A stretch of DNA of 64,000 bases from the NCBI GenBank assembly GCA_027486655.1, contig JAIXOR010000051.1:152147-216146 (forward strand), written 5' to 3'. This document shows positions 33,670 to 42,712 of this stretch, piece by piece. Below the pieces are notes generated by a model that did not search any database, was not told the DNA's origin, and saw only the letters and a list, made by a program, of their open reading frames with translations. The translations under genes and the position numbers were made by a program. Numbering within the stretch: position 1 is the stretch's first letter; every line of letters starts with the position of its first letter. This stretch comes from Verrucomicrobiaceae bacterium (GTDB lineage: Bacteria > Verrucomicrobiota > Verrucomicrobiia > Verrucomicrobiales > Akkermansiaceae).

Positions 33670-36543
33670 ATGAGACCGTCCTCCCTGGTTTACTACACAG
33701 CGTTTGCCGCTGAGAAATCCGGCCTCTCCGGCTTCGCGGAGAATTCCTACCGGTTCGCCGCGGAAAAGCTCGGCGATCCGGATGCCTGGTTCCGCCTCGG
33801 CCGACAGGCCTTTCAAAAAGGTGCGTGGGTCCAGGCCGCCACCTTCTTCGGCAATTCCTCAAAACTCCGGCCGGACCACGCCGAAAGCCATTTCAAGACC
33901 GGCCTCTGCCTGCTCAAGCAATCCAAGTGGGTCGAAGCCGAGGCCGCCATCAGCACCGCCATCAAACTCGATCCCGGCCAAGCCCAATGGCGGGTGCAAC
34001 ACCAGCAGGTCCTCGAAAAGATCGGCAACGCCCCCACCGCCACGCACGAGATTTACCAGTCCCTTAAGGATATCTCCGGACTCGTCGGAGTCCTCAAGAG
34101 CCTTACCCTCGGAGAGGATTTCGCCTCATTCGACACCATCCTTCAAACCATCCACACCACCTATGGCCAGGACATGCCCGCACTCGATGCGAGGCTCGCC
34201 TTGATGGAATTGGAACGCTTCGCCGCCGCCGGCCTCCACGATCGCGGCCGCGAAACCGTGAAACAGATGCTCCCGGACACCCTCCGCTCCGACATCGGCA
34301 AAGGCCTGCTGGCCTTTTCGGAGGGTCGCTACAAGGAGTGCGTGAACCGCCTGGAAGGCCACGGGGATGAATTGATCCGCGACCAACCCGCCGTCCGCCT
34401 CTTCGCAAGAGCGGCGAGATTCGCAGGCCTCGACGAACTCGGGCTCTCGGTGATTCTCGAATTCCTCGACACCGGCGGTGACTCGATCACCTGGAAGGAA
34501 GCCTCGCTGCTGGTCAAAGATCGCAAGGGACTCAACCAGCTGCTGCGAACCTGGGACCGCTACCGCCGCGGAAGAAAGACCACCCCCCACCTCCTCAAGG
34601 TGGCCGGTTACGTCGCGGCTGCCGCGCTTCGTGCCGACAATACCAGCGAAGCGGAGCGGATCCAGTGCTCGAACATCCTGCTGTTCGGCAAGAAAAAGAC
34701 CACCCGCCCACCCGCGCTCTTCGATCCGGCCACCCACCCGGACTATCAGAACCTGCCCTTGATGACCAACCCGCTCAAGGGTGTCTCCATCGCCTCGCTG
34801 GAGCGGGTCGCCCCACGCTACTTCCGGGCGCTCGGAGCCGTATCCTCGATTCTCGAAAGCAAGGGCTTCAACCACTCCGCCATCCGCAGGACCGTGGCCT
34901 TCGCCACCCTGCCGAAACTCGTGCCCGGCCTCGACGACACCGTGGACATCGGCGTGATCGGAGCGGACCGCCTCGATGAAGTGAATGCCCTCCTTCACAA
35001 GTCTCCCGACTTCCACGCCTCCGCCAACCCCGAGGCCGATGGCGGGATGATCTCTTTCCAACACGCCAATGGCATCACCCTGCGGATCTTCCTCATGAAG
35101 GCCGGCGATGGCGCTTGGACCCACGGATCGGATGGAGTGGAATGGAAAAACCGGATCTTCCAGACCACCCTCAAGGACGTCCACGGCACGATGGTCCGGC
35201 TTCCGGAAGACGCCGCAGCGCACCTCGCCGAGTTCACCGAAGTGCCGGCGAAGAGAGCGACCGAAACCGACTACCTCGTTTCCGATCGCAACACCCGGGT
35301 CAGCGACTCAGGCCGCTTCATCTTCCACCTCCGCTCCCACCTCATCCACCTCATGGCCTCCGGCGACGAGGAGGGAGTGCTGCGTTGCGTTCACAAACTC
35401 TCGGATCTCGGAGACACCGGCTTCGTCCGCGAGTTCCATGGTTCCTATCCCAACTACGTGGATGCCAACCTGCCCCAGCTCCTCAAGGACAAGCCCCAGG
35501 TCATCCTTTATCTCTCCGGTCTGGAGGACGTCGCCTATCAGGGCAACATGTGGATCCCCGTGCTGGAGAAACTGGATGCCCGCTGCGCCATCGCCATCCG
35601 CGAACGCCGCATCGCCCCGGGGCTGCTGCCAACCTCGATGCCGGTCTATTACTTCGACTCGATGCGCGACCTCGAATTCATGGAGGAATGCGGCGTGCGC
35701 ACCATCCTCTATCCGGCAAACACCGCGAAGAACACCAACTCGCTGCGCTTCTTCAAGATCAACCACTTTTTCATCAACCACGGGGAAAGCGACAAGGTCG
35801 TCAACCAAAGCAAGTTCCTCATGGCCTACGACAAGCTCCTCGTCGCCGGGCCGCTGGCCGAACGACGGCTGCGCGAGGCCGGACTGCCGGTGCGCGATGA
35901 GCAGGTCGTCCACGTCGGCAGACCCCAGACCGAGCTGCTTCTCAAGCGGGCAGACTCGCCCTCCACCGCTCCGCGCCGCATCCTCTTCGCACCCACCTGG
36001 GAGGGCTTCGTCGAGGAGGCGAACTACGCTTCCATCAACGAATACGGACTCCGCCTGCTCACCACCCTCGCCACGGACAGCCGCTTCAAGGTGGCCTTCA
36101 AGCCCCACCCCTACACCGGCAAGGCCAAGCCCAACGCGGAAGGGGTCTATCTGAAACGCATGACCGAGGCCGCCAACAAATCGGGCGTCCAGATCATCCC
36201 CGCCGGCAGACCGATCTTCGACTGCATGAACGACTCGGACCTGATGATCACCGACGTCTCCAGCGTACTCAACGACTACCTCTACACGCTCAAGCCGATG
36301 ATCCTCACCAATCCCCGCGGTGAAGAACACGACTCGTTGCGCGCCAACTTCCCCTCCAGCGCCGCCACCTACGTGCTCGATCAGGGCGAGGACATCGTCA
36401 AGCTCATCGACCGCATCGCCGCGGACGACTTCATGTTTGCGAAACGCAGGGAAGTCTGTGCGGACTCGCTTGGAGAGTTCCCGGAAGGATCACTCGCCCG
36501 CTTCAACCGCGTGGTCAACGAGAGCCTCGCCGAGCCCACCTGA
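33670..36543 (+). CDS. Fusion: TPR region, degenerate LicD-like domain, CDP-glycerol glycerophosphotransferase
   Basis: The 957-residue protein has three parts. Residues 1-330 are helical TPR-like repeats (DAWFRLGRQAFQKGAWVQAA, SHFKTGLCLLKQSKWVEAEA). Residues about 395-530 resemble the LicD region of the gene at 27636, including YFRALGAVSSILESKGFNHS, VPGLDDTVDIGVIG, HANGITLRIFLMKAGDG and FQTTLKDVHGTMVRLPED, but the glycine-rich start is replaced. Residues about 610-957 are a glycerophosphotransferase-type GT-B domain with RILFAPTWEGF, FKVAFKPHPYTG and SDLMITDVSSVLNDYLYTLK. The last domain should polymerise glycerol phosphate from CDP-glycerol. No secretion signal is present, consistent with synthesis on the cytoplasmic face. 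Confidence 0.88.
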   Translation: MRPSSLVYYTAFAAEKSGLSGFAENSYRFAAEKLGDPDAWFRLGRQAFQKGAWVQAATFFGNSSKLRPDHAESHFKTGLCLLKQSKWVEAEAAISTAIKLDPGQAQWRVQHQQVLEKIGNAPTATHEIYQSLKDISGLVGVLKSLTLGEDFASFDTILQTIHTTYGQDMPALDARLALMELERFAAAGLHDRGRETVKQMLPDTLRSDIGKGLLAFSEGRYKECVNRLEGHGDELIRDQPAVRLFARAARFAGLDELGLSVILEFLDTGGDSITWKEASLLVKDRKGLNQLLRTWDRYRRGRKTTPHLLKVAGYVAAAALRADNTSEAERIQCSNILLFGKKKTTRPPALFDPATHPDYQNLPLMTNPLKGVSIASLERVAPRYFRALGAVSSILESKGFNHSAIRRTVAFATLPKLVPGLDDTVDIGVIGADRLDEVNALLHKSPDFHASANPEADGGMISFQHANGITLRIFLMKAGDGAWTHGSDGVEWKNRIFQTTLKDVHGTMVRLPEDAAAHLAEFTEVPAKRATETDYLVSDRNTRVSDSGRFIFHLRSHLIHLMASGDEEGVLRCVHKLSDLGDTGFVREFHGSYPNYVDANLPQLLKDKPQVILYLSGLEDVAYQGNMWIPVLEKLDARCAIAIRERRIAPGLLPTSMPVYYFDSMRDLEFMEECGVRTILYPANTAKNTNSLRFFKINHFFINHGESDKVVNQSKFLMAYDKLLVAGPLAERRLREAGLPVRDEQVVHVGRPQTELLLKRADSPSTAPRRILFAPTWEGFVEEANYASINEYGLRLLTTLATDSRFKVAFKPHPYTGKAKPNAEGVYLKRMTEAANKSGVQIIPAGRPIFDCMNDSDLMITDVSSVLNDYLYTLKPMILTNPRGEEHDSLRANFPSSAATYVLDQGEDIVKLIDRIAADDFMFAKRREVCADSLGEFPEGSLARFNRVVNESLAEPT

Positions 36544-36553
36544 TTCGCAGGCC

Positions 36554-37423
36554 ATGAGGATCGCACACCGCGGCGGCGGCGGCTGGCGGCCGGAGAACAC
36601 CATGGCGGCCTTCCGCCATGCCATCGCCTCCGGCTGCGATGCCGCCGAGCTCGACGTGCAACTCACCGGTGATGGCGCATTGGTCGTTCACCATGATCTC
36701 AAACTGAATCCCCAGCTCTGCCGCCGCCGCGAAGGTGCCTGGCTCGGTGCCGGGGAATCGATCCCCATCGCCACCAGCACGCTGGCGGATCTCCGCCGGT
36801 TCGAAGTGGGCGTGCCGAATCCGGAATGCGACTACGCCACCCGCTTCGACCGCATGATGCCAGTACCCGGGGAACCCATCCCGACACTCGATGAAGTCAT
36901 CACCCTGGCCAAGGAATCCTCTGAAACCTTTCAACTCGTCATCGAGGTGAAGGCCCGCCTTGCCGACGCGGCGGACGAGGCCTGGCGGCCGCTGGTCGCC
37001 GCCATCGCCACCCTGCTCCGCGAGCGCGGTTTCATCCACCGCGCCATCCTCTGCGGCTTCGACTGGGGATCCATGATCCATGCAAAGACACTGGTGCCGG
37101 ATCTGCGGACCTGGTTCACCACCCACACGCTTCACCATGCTCGTTACTCGGAGCTGATGCATCGCTTCGCCGGAGATCCGCGCCTCGACTGGCCGCCCCG
37201 TCTCCGGGAGCAACGCTTCCCTGAGGACACCGCCCGCTGGATCCGCGAACTCGGCGGAGATGCCTGGTTCATGCACCATCAGGACTGCACCGCAGGGCGC
37301 GTGCATCAGATTCACGACGCCGGCCTTGTCGCCGCAGTCTGGTCGGTCAACCTGAAGGACGGAGAGGAAATCCAAAGACTGGCAGGCACCGGCGTGGATG
37401 CCATCTGCTCGGACTATCCCTGA
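36554..37423 (+). CDS. Glycerophosphodiester phosphodiesterase family protein
   Basis: The 289-residue protein starts with the family signature MRIAHRGGGGWRPENTMAAF, followed by AAELDVQLTGDGALVVHHD and VIEVKARL, and ends VWSVNLKDGEEIQRLAGTGV. These are the His/Glu/Asp residues of the TIM-barrel enzymes that hydrolyse glycerophosphodiesters to glycerol-3-phosphate. It is the last gene of the plus-strand operon, 10 bases after the glycerophosphotransferase fusion. A recycling or polymer-trimming role fits. The stop overlaps the convergent minus-strand gene by ten bases. No signal peptide is visible. Confidence 0.93.
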   Translation: MRIAHRGGGGWRPENTMAAFRHAIASGCDAAELDVQLTGDGALVVHHDLKLNPQLCRRREGAWLGAGESIPIATSTLADLRRFEVGVPNPECDYATRFDRMMPVPGEPIPTLDEVITLAKESSETFQLVIEVKARLADAADEAWRPLVAAIATLLRERGFIHRAILCGFDWGSMIHAKTLVPDLRTWFTTHTLHHARYSELMHRFAGDPRLDWPPRLREQRFPEDTARWIRELGGDAWFMHHQDCTAGRVHQIHDAGLVAAVWSVNLKDGEEIQRLAGTGVDAICSDYP

Positions 37424-38574
37424 GCGCCGCGCCCGAGGAACTTGCGGAAAAACCTGCGAACGATCCGCAGCTTTCGGAAATCATTCCGTGCCTGATAGAG
37501 CGCCCTCATTTCCGCTCTCACGTATGAACGCGTCTGGTTGAGAGGATAAGCTCCCGCGGCCAGATTGAGAATCACCTCCACCGAGCGATCCGCCGCTCCG
37601 GCAGGATCGACGAACAATTCACGGCGCAATCCCTCCAGCACCCCGGCACCCGGTCCGCCCCCGGCAAGTGCCATCCGCACCGCACCCGCCACCTCCTCCG
37701 GGGATCCCGCGCGCACGCCCAGCGAGTCCCGCCGGCATCTTTCCAGGCTGTGCACATCGCTTTTCGATTCCTCGGAACCTTCGTCCGAGTCCAACAAAAC
37801 CACCGGGACGCCCGCATGAAGCGCATCGAAGATCGCGCCGCTGTAATCGGTGACCAACACATCGGAAACGGCGAGCAGCGCCATGATATCATCACCGGCA
37901 CCGCGGATGAGATGATATCCCTCCGCATCCCCGGCGGCGGATCCGGAGAACCCGGCCTCCGTGTTGTGATGCACCTTGAGGATCAGATTGAAGTCAGCCG
38001 CAAGACGTGCGACCGCCTTGGAAAAGGCACCGCCACTCGACAAGCTGCCCCAGGTGGGGGCATAGAGGATGGTTTTCTTCGCCGGATCCAGGGACGTGCC
38101 ATGACGTTTCCACGCCTCGCTGCGGAACGCTGGGTCCGCCGCAGTCTCGTAGCGCGGGTTGCCCGTGGCCACGCATTCGCAGAACGGGCTGATGCCACGG
38201 GTCGCGTGGGCACCGAAGGTCATGCACACGTCACCAAAGGCCCTCCAGGGCGCGAAGTTGTGCGCTTCCTTGGCATAGCCATACTGCATCATCGCGATCC
38301 GCGAACTGCGGATCTCCTCGATGCCGGTGAAGGGCGTCTGGCAGACAAGCACATCGAAGCGCCCGTCCAGCGTGCGCATGTCGGACCGGTCCAGGCGCAA
38401 CACGCCGCCGGGAGCGGAGGGCGGCATCACCTCACGGAAACCTCCGCGGCCGGCCTTGTGATCCTCGATCACGCAAACCGCACCGGGCAACCGCGAGATC
38501 ACGCTCTCGAAGTGCAGGAACTGGAAGGGATTCCAGCCCACGAAGCCAACCCGCGGATGTTCACGATCTTTCAC
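37414..38574 (-). CDS. CDP-glycerol glycerophosphotransferase-like GT-B protein
   Basis: The product is about 386 residues. The C-terminal half has the glycerophosphotransferase pattern: KTILYAPTWGSLSSGGAFSK, FNLILKVHHNTE and SDVLVTDYSGAIFDALHAG then PVVLLDSDEG. The N-terminal half (VGFVGWNPFQFLHFESVISR) is a Rossmann-like acceptor domain. It is the last gene of the kpsD-M-T-E operon, 22 bases after kpsE, and complements the glycerophosphotransferase fusion on the other strand; one enzyme may prime and the other polymerise. The start is uncertain: GTG at 38574 avoids overlap with kpsE, while an earlier in-frame GTG at 38634 would overlap it by 38 bases. Confidence 0.85.
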   Translation of the reverse strand: MKDREHPRVGFVGWNPFQFLHFESVISRLPGAVCVIEDHKAGRGGFREVMPPSAPGGVLRLDRSDMRTLDGRFDVLVCQTPFTGIEEIRSSRIAMMQYGYAKEAHNFAPWRAFGDVCMTFGAHATRGISPFCECVATGNPRYETAADPAFRSEAWKRHGTSLDPAKKTILYAPTWGSLSSGGAFSKAVARLAADFNLILKVHHNTEAGFSGSAAGDAEGYHLIRGAGDDIMALLAVSDVLVTDYSGAIFDALHAGVPVVLLDSDEGSEESKSDVHSLERCRRDSLGVRAGSPEEVAGAVRMALAGGGPGAGVLEGLRRELFVDPAGAADRSVEVILNLAAGAYPLNQTRSYVRAEMRALYQARNDFRKLRIVRRFFRKFLGRGAQG

Positions 38575-38596
38575 CGGAGCGGGCGGGGTTTGTCCA

Positions 38597-39730
38597 TCAG
38601 CGGATGCGTTCGTAGACCGAGTGCACGAGCACACGGAGGATCAGGAAAAGCAGGATGCCGAGCACGCCGAGGGTGGCCGTGGCATACTCACGCCGCGGCT
38701 GGGAAACGTCCTCCGGCAGATAGGGATGCTGGATCACCGAGAGGAAGCGCGAGCGCGCCGCGGCGTCCACACGGTGTTTCTCCAACAGCGTCTCCGCTCC
38801 GACGCGCATCCGTCTGGCGAACTCAAGCTTCAGTTGCAGCTCCTTGAACCGGGCGAGAACCTGGTTGAGCCGGTCCTGCTCCGGCCCGGAAATCTTGGTG
38901 GTCTCCACCGCGATGCGCTCGTCCAGCGATCGCAACTGGCTGCGCAGCGTTTCGATGCGCGGTGAACCCGGCGAATCCCGCTCCAGGGTGGCCAGGCGAG
39001 TCTCTGCCTGGAGGCGCTCCATGCGCAGCTCCTGCACGACCTTGAGGCTCGCCGAGATGATCTCATCCGGGTCGACAAAGTTATACTCATTCTGGAGATT
39101 GAGGATTTCCAAACTGATATCATTCACCTGCTTCTGCGCGCGGTCCACCTCGCTGCGGATGAAGACGAGCTGCTGGTCGGCCACCGTCTGGTTGAGCGTG
39201 TTGATGAAATCCTCCGTGCGGGACAGCACCACCTCGGCGATCCTGCGCGAGAGCTCCGGACTGAAAGTATCCACCGTCAGCATCGTCAGTCCGGTTTCCT
39301 TGTCGAAGTGGGCATAGATCCGCTTGCGGTAGTATTCCAGCCGTTCTTCGAGCGGTGCCCTCGCCGCGAGGCGGAAGACGAAGTCGCGTGACGGAGCCGA
39401 GTAATGCTCGTGCAACTTGAACTCACGCTCGATTTGCACGAGAAGGTCGGTCGAGTTGACGAATCCGATCGCGATCTGTGAATCGACGTTGCCCGAGTCG
39501 GTGAGCCCGGCAAGCCCGAGCTGGGCGAATCCAAGCTCCCCGGCGGCCGGGTTCTGCCGGGAGATCTTGAACGAGGCGATGCTTTCAAAGCGGTCCTGGG
39601 CGACCACCCAGACGTAGGCGATTACGCAGGCGAGCAGCAGGAAATAGGTCACGCCGAGCACGCGGAGGATGCCTCCGCGGAAATCGCCGGCGGCTTCCGC
39701 CGGAATGGTGGGTTCGGATGGAGTGGACAT
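38597..39730 (-). CDS. kpsE: Capsule polysaccharide export inner-membrane protein, KpsE/PCP-3 family
   Basis: The 377-residue protein has the polysaccharide co-polymerase layout. One N-terminal transmembrane helix (about residues 20-44, GILRVLGVTYFLLLACVIAY) is followed by a long periplasmic region rich in coiled coil (about 175-330, SEVDRAQKQVNDISLEILNL). A second helix lies near the C-terminus (TATLGVLGILLFLILRVLVH). KpsE links the KpsMT transporter to the outer-membrane channel. The ATG at 39730 (MSTPSEPTIPAE) is 11 bases after the kpsT stop; longer frames run antisense-like through kpsT and are rejected. Confidence 0.9.
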   Translation of the reverse strand: MSTPSEPTIPAEAAGDFRGGILRVLGVTYFLLLACVIAYVWVVAQDRFESIASFKISRQNPAAGELGFAQLGLAGLTDSGNVDSQIAIGFVNSTDLLVQIEREFKLHEHYSAPSRDFVFRLAARAPLEERLEYYRKRIYAHFDKETGLTMLTVDTFSPELSRRIAEVVLSRTEDFINTLNQTVADQQLVFIRSEVDRAQKQVNDISLEILNLQNEYNFVDPDEIISASLKVVQELRMERLQAETRLATLERDSPGSPRIETLRSQLRSLDERIAVETTKISGPEQDRLNQVLARFKELQLKLEFARRMRVGAETLLEKHRVDAAARSRFLSVIQHPYLPEDVSQPRREYATATLGVLGILLFLILRVLVHSVYERIR

Positions 39731-39741
39731 GGATGGGGATT

Positions 39742-40557
39742 TCAAGAGTCGGTTCCTTCGGCGGTGGCCTGGCCGCGGGCGAGCCGCCGTTCGCGGCGCC
39801 TGAGCCGGCGTTTTTTGCGGATGCGTTGTTCGCGCTCGGCTTCGGTTTCGTTGCGGCGCTTGCGGCGGGTTTCCTTCAGGTGGCGCAGCTGGTTGACGCG
39901 GATGTATTCCTGATAGGCCTCGATACCGTCGTCGATGTTCGGGTAGTAGGCCGCGGTGCCGTCGTGCAGGAACAATGCGGAATCGCAGCTTTCGCGGAGC
40001 GTCTGGAGGTTGTGGGAAACAAAGATGATGGAGGCGCGGTTGCGGATGTCCTCGAAGGCCTTTTTTGCCTTGGCGCGGAAGACGGCGTCGCCCACCGCGG
40101 TGAGCTCGTCGACCAGATAGATGTCGAACTCGAACGCCATCGAAAGCCCGAAGCTGAGCCTGGCGCGCATCCCGGACGAATAGGTGCGCACAGGAAGATC
40201 GAAGTATTCGCCGAGTTCGCAGAAATCGATGACCTCCTCGAGGACCTGCCGGCGTTGGGCGAGGCCGAGGCCGTTGATCCGGCAGGCGAACATGACGTTC
40301 TGCCGGCCGGTGAGGGAGGCCTGGAATCCGCTGGAGATGCCGAGCGGCCACGAGATCGATTCATCGCAGCGGATGATGCCGCTGTTAGGAGCCTCCGCGC
40401 CGCCGATGAGGCGCAGCAGCGTGGACTTGCCCGCACCGTTCGGGCCGAGCACGGCGAGGTTGCTGGTGCCGGGAATGTCCAGCGTCACATCCCGCAGGAT
40501 ATGGCGGACCCCGGTCTTGGTGGGGTAGAACTTGGTGACGTTCCTCAGGCGGATCAT
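39742..40557 (-). CDS. kpsT: Capsule polysaccharide ABC transporter ATP-binding protein KpsT
   Basis: The 271-residue ATPase shows Walker A GPNGAGKST, the KpsT/Wzt-type SYSSGMRARLSFGLSMA signature in the form TYSSGMRARLSFG, Walker B DIYLVDEL with a following TAVGD, and the H-loop SHN. It is fused to a long basic tail (about residues 230-265, RKRRNETEAEREQRIRKKRR), longer than usual for KpsT, which could interact with the anionic polymer. The ATG at 40557 (MIRLRNVTKFYPTK) starts the domain. It lies between kpsM and kpsE with short gaps and energises export of the finished polymer across the inner membrane. Confidence 0.95.
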   Translation of the reverse strand: MIRLRNVTKFYPTKTGVRHILRDVTLDIPGTSNLAVLGPNGAGKSTLLRLIGGAEAPNSGIIRCDESISWPLGISSGFQASLTGRQNVMFACRINGLGLAQRRQVLEEVIDFCELGEYFDLPVRTYSSGMRARLSFGLSMAFEFDIYLVDELTAVGDAVFRAKAKKAFEDIRNRASIIFVSHNLQTLRESCDSALFLHDGTAAYYPNIDDGIEAYQEYIRVNQLRHLKETRRKRRNETEAEREQRIRKKRRLRRRERRLARGQATAEGTDS

Positions 40558-40576
40558 GGCGCGGTGGTGGAGAGCC

Positions 40577-41368
40577 TCAGCCCCCGGTGAGCCGGTGGCG
40601 GTGGTTGTGGAACAGGCTGATGCCAAGCGCGAAGACCAGAACCGCAAGCGCGGAAGGATAAGCGAGGTTCGGCCCGCTCACCTGATAGAAGGGAAACAGC
40701 GCGTGGCGGCAGATTTCGATCGCATGGACCAGCGGGTTGAACAACAGGACCTTCTGGATGGAGGTGGGGACCGAGGCCAGCGGGTGAAGCACGCAGGAGA
40801 TGAAGATGAGCGGCCGCTTCAGGAAGTTGAGCACTTTTTCCATGGATGGCACCTCTGCGGCGGCCACGGCCATGATCAGGCCCAGCCCGCTGCCGAACAT
40901 CCAGGTGACCAGGAAGGCCGCGGCGATCAAGTGCAGCTGCCCGAGCGAAAGCCGGATGCCCATCCACATGCCGACGAGGCAGAAGATCGTGAAGGAAACG
41001 AGGGAAAGCGCGAGTTCGAAAATGAACCGCGCCAACAGCAGATCCAGGGGTTGCACCTTCGGGAAAACCAAGAGGCCCTTGTTGGAACTGATCGCGCCTA
41101 TGCCGGAGGTCATCGGGCCGGTGAACGTCTGCATGAGCACGAAGCCGTTGAGCAGGAAGAACGCATAGGGCATCTCCGGTGCGGTGCGTCCGATGATCGG
41201 CCCCAGCAGCAGGCCGAGAACGATCACACCGATCAGCGGCTCGGTGAGCATCCAGACGATTCCGAGTTTGTATCTTCCGAAGCGCGTCACCGCCTCGCGG
41301 TGGAGCAGCGCGCCGAGAACGAATCTTTGGCTGTTCCATGGCGAGCATTTTGGAATCTGGACGGGCAT
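40577..41368 (-). CDS. kpsM: Capsule polysaccharide ABC transporter permease KpsM
   Basis: The 263-residue ABC-2 permease has six predicted helices. Typical segments are LLHREAVTRFGRYKLGIVWM then LTEPLIGVIVLGLLLG, FLLNGFVLMQTFTGPMTSGI, and a C-terminal LLFNPLVHAIEICRHALFPF, the conserved end of KpsM/Wzm-type exporters. It pairs with KpsT immediately downstream (19-base gap). kpsD is 99 bases upstream on the same strand. Confidence 0.94.
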   Translation of the reverse strand: MPVQIPKCSPWNSQRFVLGALLHREAVTRFGRYKLGIVWMLTEPLIGVIVLGLLLGPIIGRTAPEMPYAFFLLNGFVLMQTFTGPMTSGIGAISSNKGLLVFPKVQPLDLLLARFIFELALSLVSFTIFCLVGMWMGIRLSLGQLHLIAAAFLVTWMFGSGLGLIMAVAAAEVPSMEKVLNFLKRPLIFISCVLHPLASVPTSIQKVLLFNPLVHAIEICRHALFPFYQVSGPNLAYPSALAVLVFALGISLFHNHRHRLTGG

Positions 41369-41467
41369 GTGACTCGGGCTCGCTGGCGTCTTCAGGGATG
41401 GCCCGCGGCGGCGGCACCGGGCGCGGTGGCGGATGGAAGATGCCTGATCAAGGAGCGGTGGAGGCGG

Positions 41468-42535
41468 TTAGTTGGTGCCGAATCGCGCCGCCGAATTTGC
41501 CGCTTGGGCGATCGATACGGGGAGGAGCTGGGTGATCAGCCTGTTCCAACGGGCGAGCGGTGCCTCGGTCACGTAGATGACGTCATTTCCCTGGATCGGA
41601 AAACGCTGGAGAAGATGCATCGAGGAAGGATCCTTGAGGTTGAGAGTATAGACCACATCCGGGCTGCCCTTGCGGAAAACGAACACGCCCGAAGCATCCG
41701 ACCGCTGCTCGTCCAGTCCGGTGGAGGCCCCCAGGGCATCGGCCAGGGTGGGCGATGGAACCGGGAATGGCACCGTCCGCGGACGGTTGATGGCACCCAT
41801 CACGTGGAAGCGGCTCATCGTATCCGAGGTCACGTTCAAGAGATCGCCTTCCTCGATGACGAAGGGTTTCTGGCTGAATGTGAGATAGTCCATCACATGA
41901 TCGCTGCCGTTGCGGCGCAGGTTGTATTGGAAGAGGTGCTCTTTGTCACCGGGCCCTCCGGCGGCGGCGAGCAGGTCGAGCGAATTGAAGTCCGCGCGCT
42001 CGATCGGGACGGAGCCGGGTTTCCGGACCTCGCCGATGACGTTGGCGGTCTTGGCAATCCGCCCGGAGCGGATGACGGAAGCCCGTGCGGTGCTGGAGAC
42101 CGGTTTGATCTTCTCCCCCAGATCCGAGGAAACCTCGCTGAGCCTGCGGCCGATGACCTGGATGGTGCCCACATACGGGAAATCAATGCGCCCGTCTTCC
42201 GGCACTTCCACCGGGCCGAACTTGTAGGAGTCCCCGGCCGTGTGAAACGGACTCTCGGGAGTGAGATCCGTGATCACGAAGTTGAGCGTATCCCGCGCGC
42301 GGACTTTGTCGGAGTAGGCCTGACCGCGGTTTTCACCGGGGATCGAGCCATTGCCGTATGCGCGCTTCGCAGCCGGCAGATCCGCCTGGGTCTTTACCTC
42401 GACAAGGCGGTAGGAAGACGCTCCTTCCTCGATGGAGCTTTTGAGGGGGCCGGTTTGGGAAATCAGGCCGCAGGACGTGACGCTGATCAGGCAGGCAAGG
42501 GAGGCGACCCGGAAGTAAAGCCGAAGGGAATTCAT
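41468..42535 (-). CDS. kpsD: Outer-membrane polysaccharide export lipoprotein (OPX/KpsD-Wza family)
   Basis: The 355-residue protein has a lipoprotein signal ending LISVTSC (Cys22). The OPX polysaccharide-export segment lies around SYKFGPVEVPEDGRIDFPYV then GTIQVIGRRLSEVSSDL. SLBB-type repeats follow at ANVIGEVRKPGSVPI and FHVMGAINRPRTVPF. It is shorter than E. coli KpsD and closer in size to Wza/BexD. It should form the outer-membrane exit channel. It is the first gene of the minus-strand export operon and is divergent from kpsC across a 177-base gap. Confidence 0.92.
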   Translation of the reverse strand: MNSLRLYFRVASLACLISVTSCGLISQTGPLKSSIEEGASSYRLVEVKTQADLPAAKRAYGNGSIPGENRGQAYSDKVRARDTLNFVITDLTPESPFHTAGDSYKFGPVEVPEDGRIDFPYVGTIQVIGRRLSEVSSDLGEKIKPVSSTARASVIRSGRIAKTANVIGEVRKPGSVPIERADFNSLDLLAAAGGPGDKEHLFQYNLRRNGSDHVMDYLTFSQKPFVIEEGDLLNVTSDTMSRFHVMGAINRPRTVPFPVPSPTLADALGASTGLDEQRSDASGVFVFRKGSPDVVYTLNLKDPSSMHLLQRFPIQGNDVIYVTEAPLARWNRLITQLLPVSIAQAANSAARFGTN

Positions 42536-42712
42536 TGGGATCGGAGGCCGGAGACCGTCAGGGCGGATTGTCGCCGCTGGGCATCACCGACAGCTTTTGG
42601 CTAGGCCAAGCCCCTCCCGATGTCAAGCCCGGCGGGCGATGTGACATGTTCGTCTCCAAGGGCTTGAGGCGGGTATTGACAAGGCTCGGCCGGGTGGGAA
42701 ACCGTCTTTGCG
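42536..42712. promoter_or_regulatory. Divergent control region between kpsD and kpsC
   Basis: The gap holds two perfect TTGACA words in opposite directions. One on the minus strand at 42626-42621 is followed after 17 bases by TAGCCA (42603-42598), about 62 bases before kpsD. One on the plus strand lies at 42676-42681, 31 bases before the kpsC ATG. The -10 boxes are weak. Coordinated expression of synthesis and export genes from this region is plausible. Confidence 0.35.
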
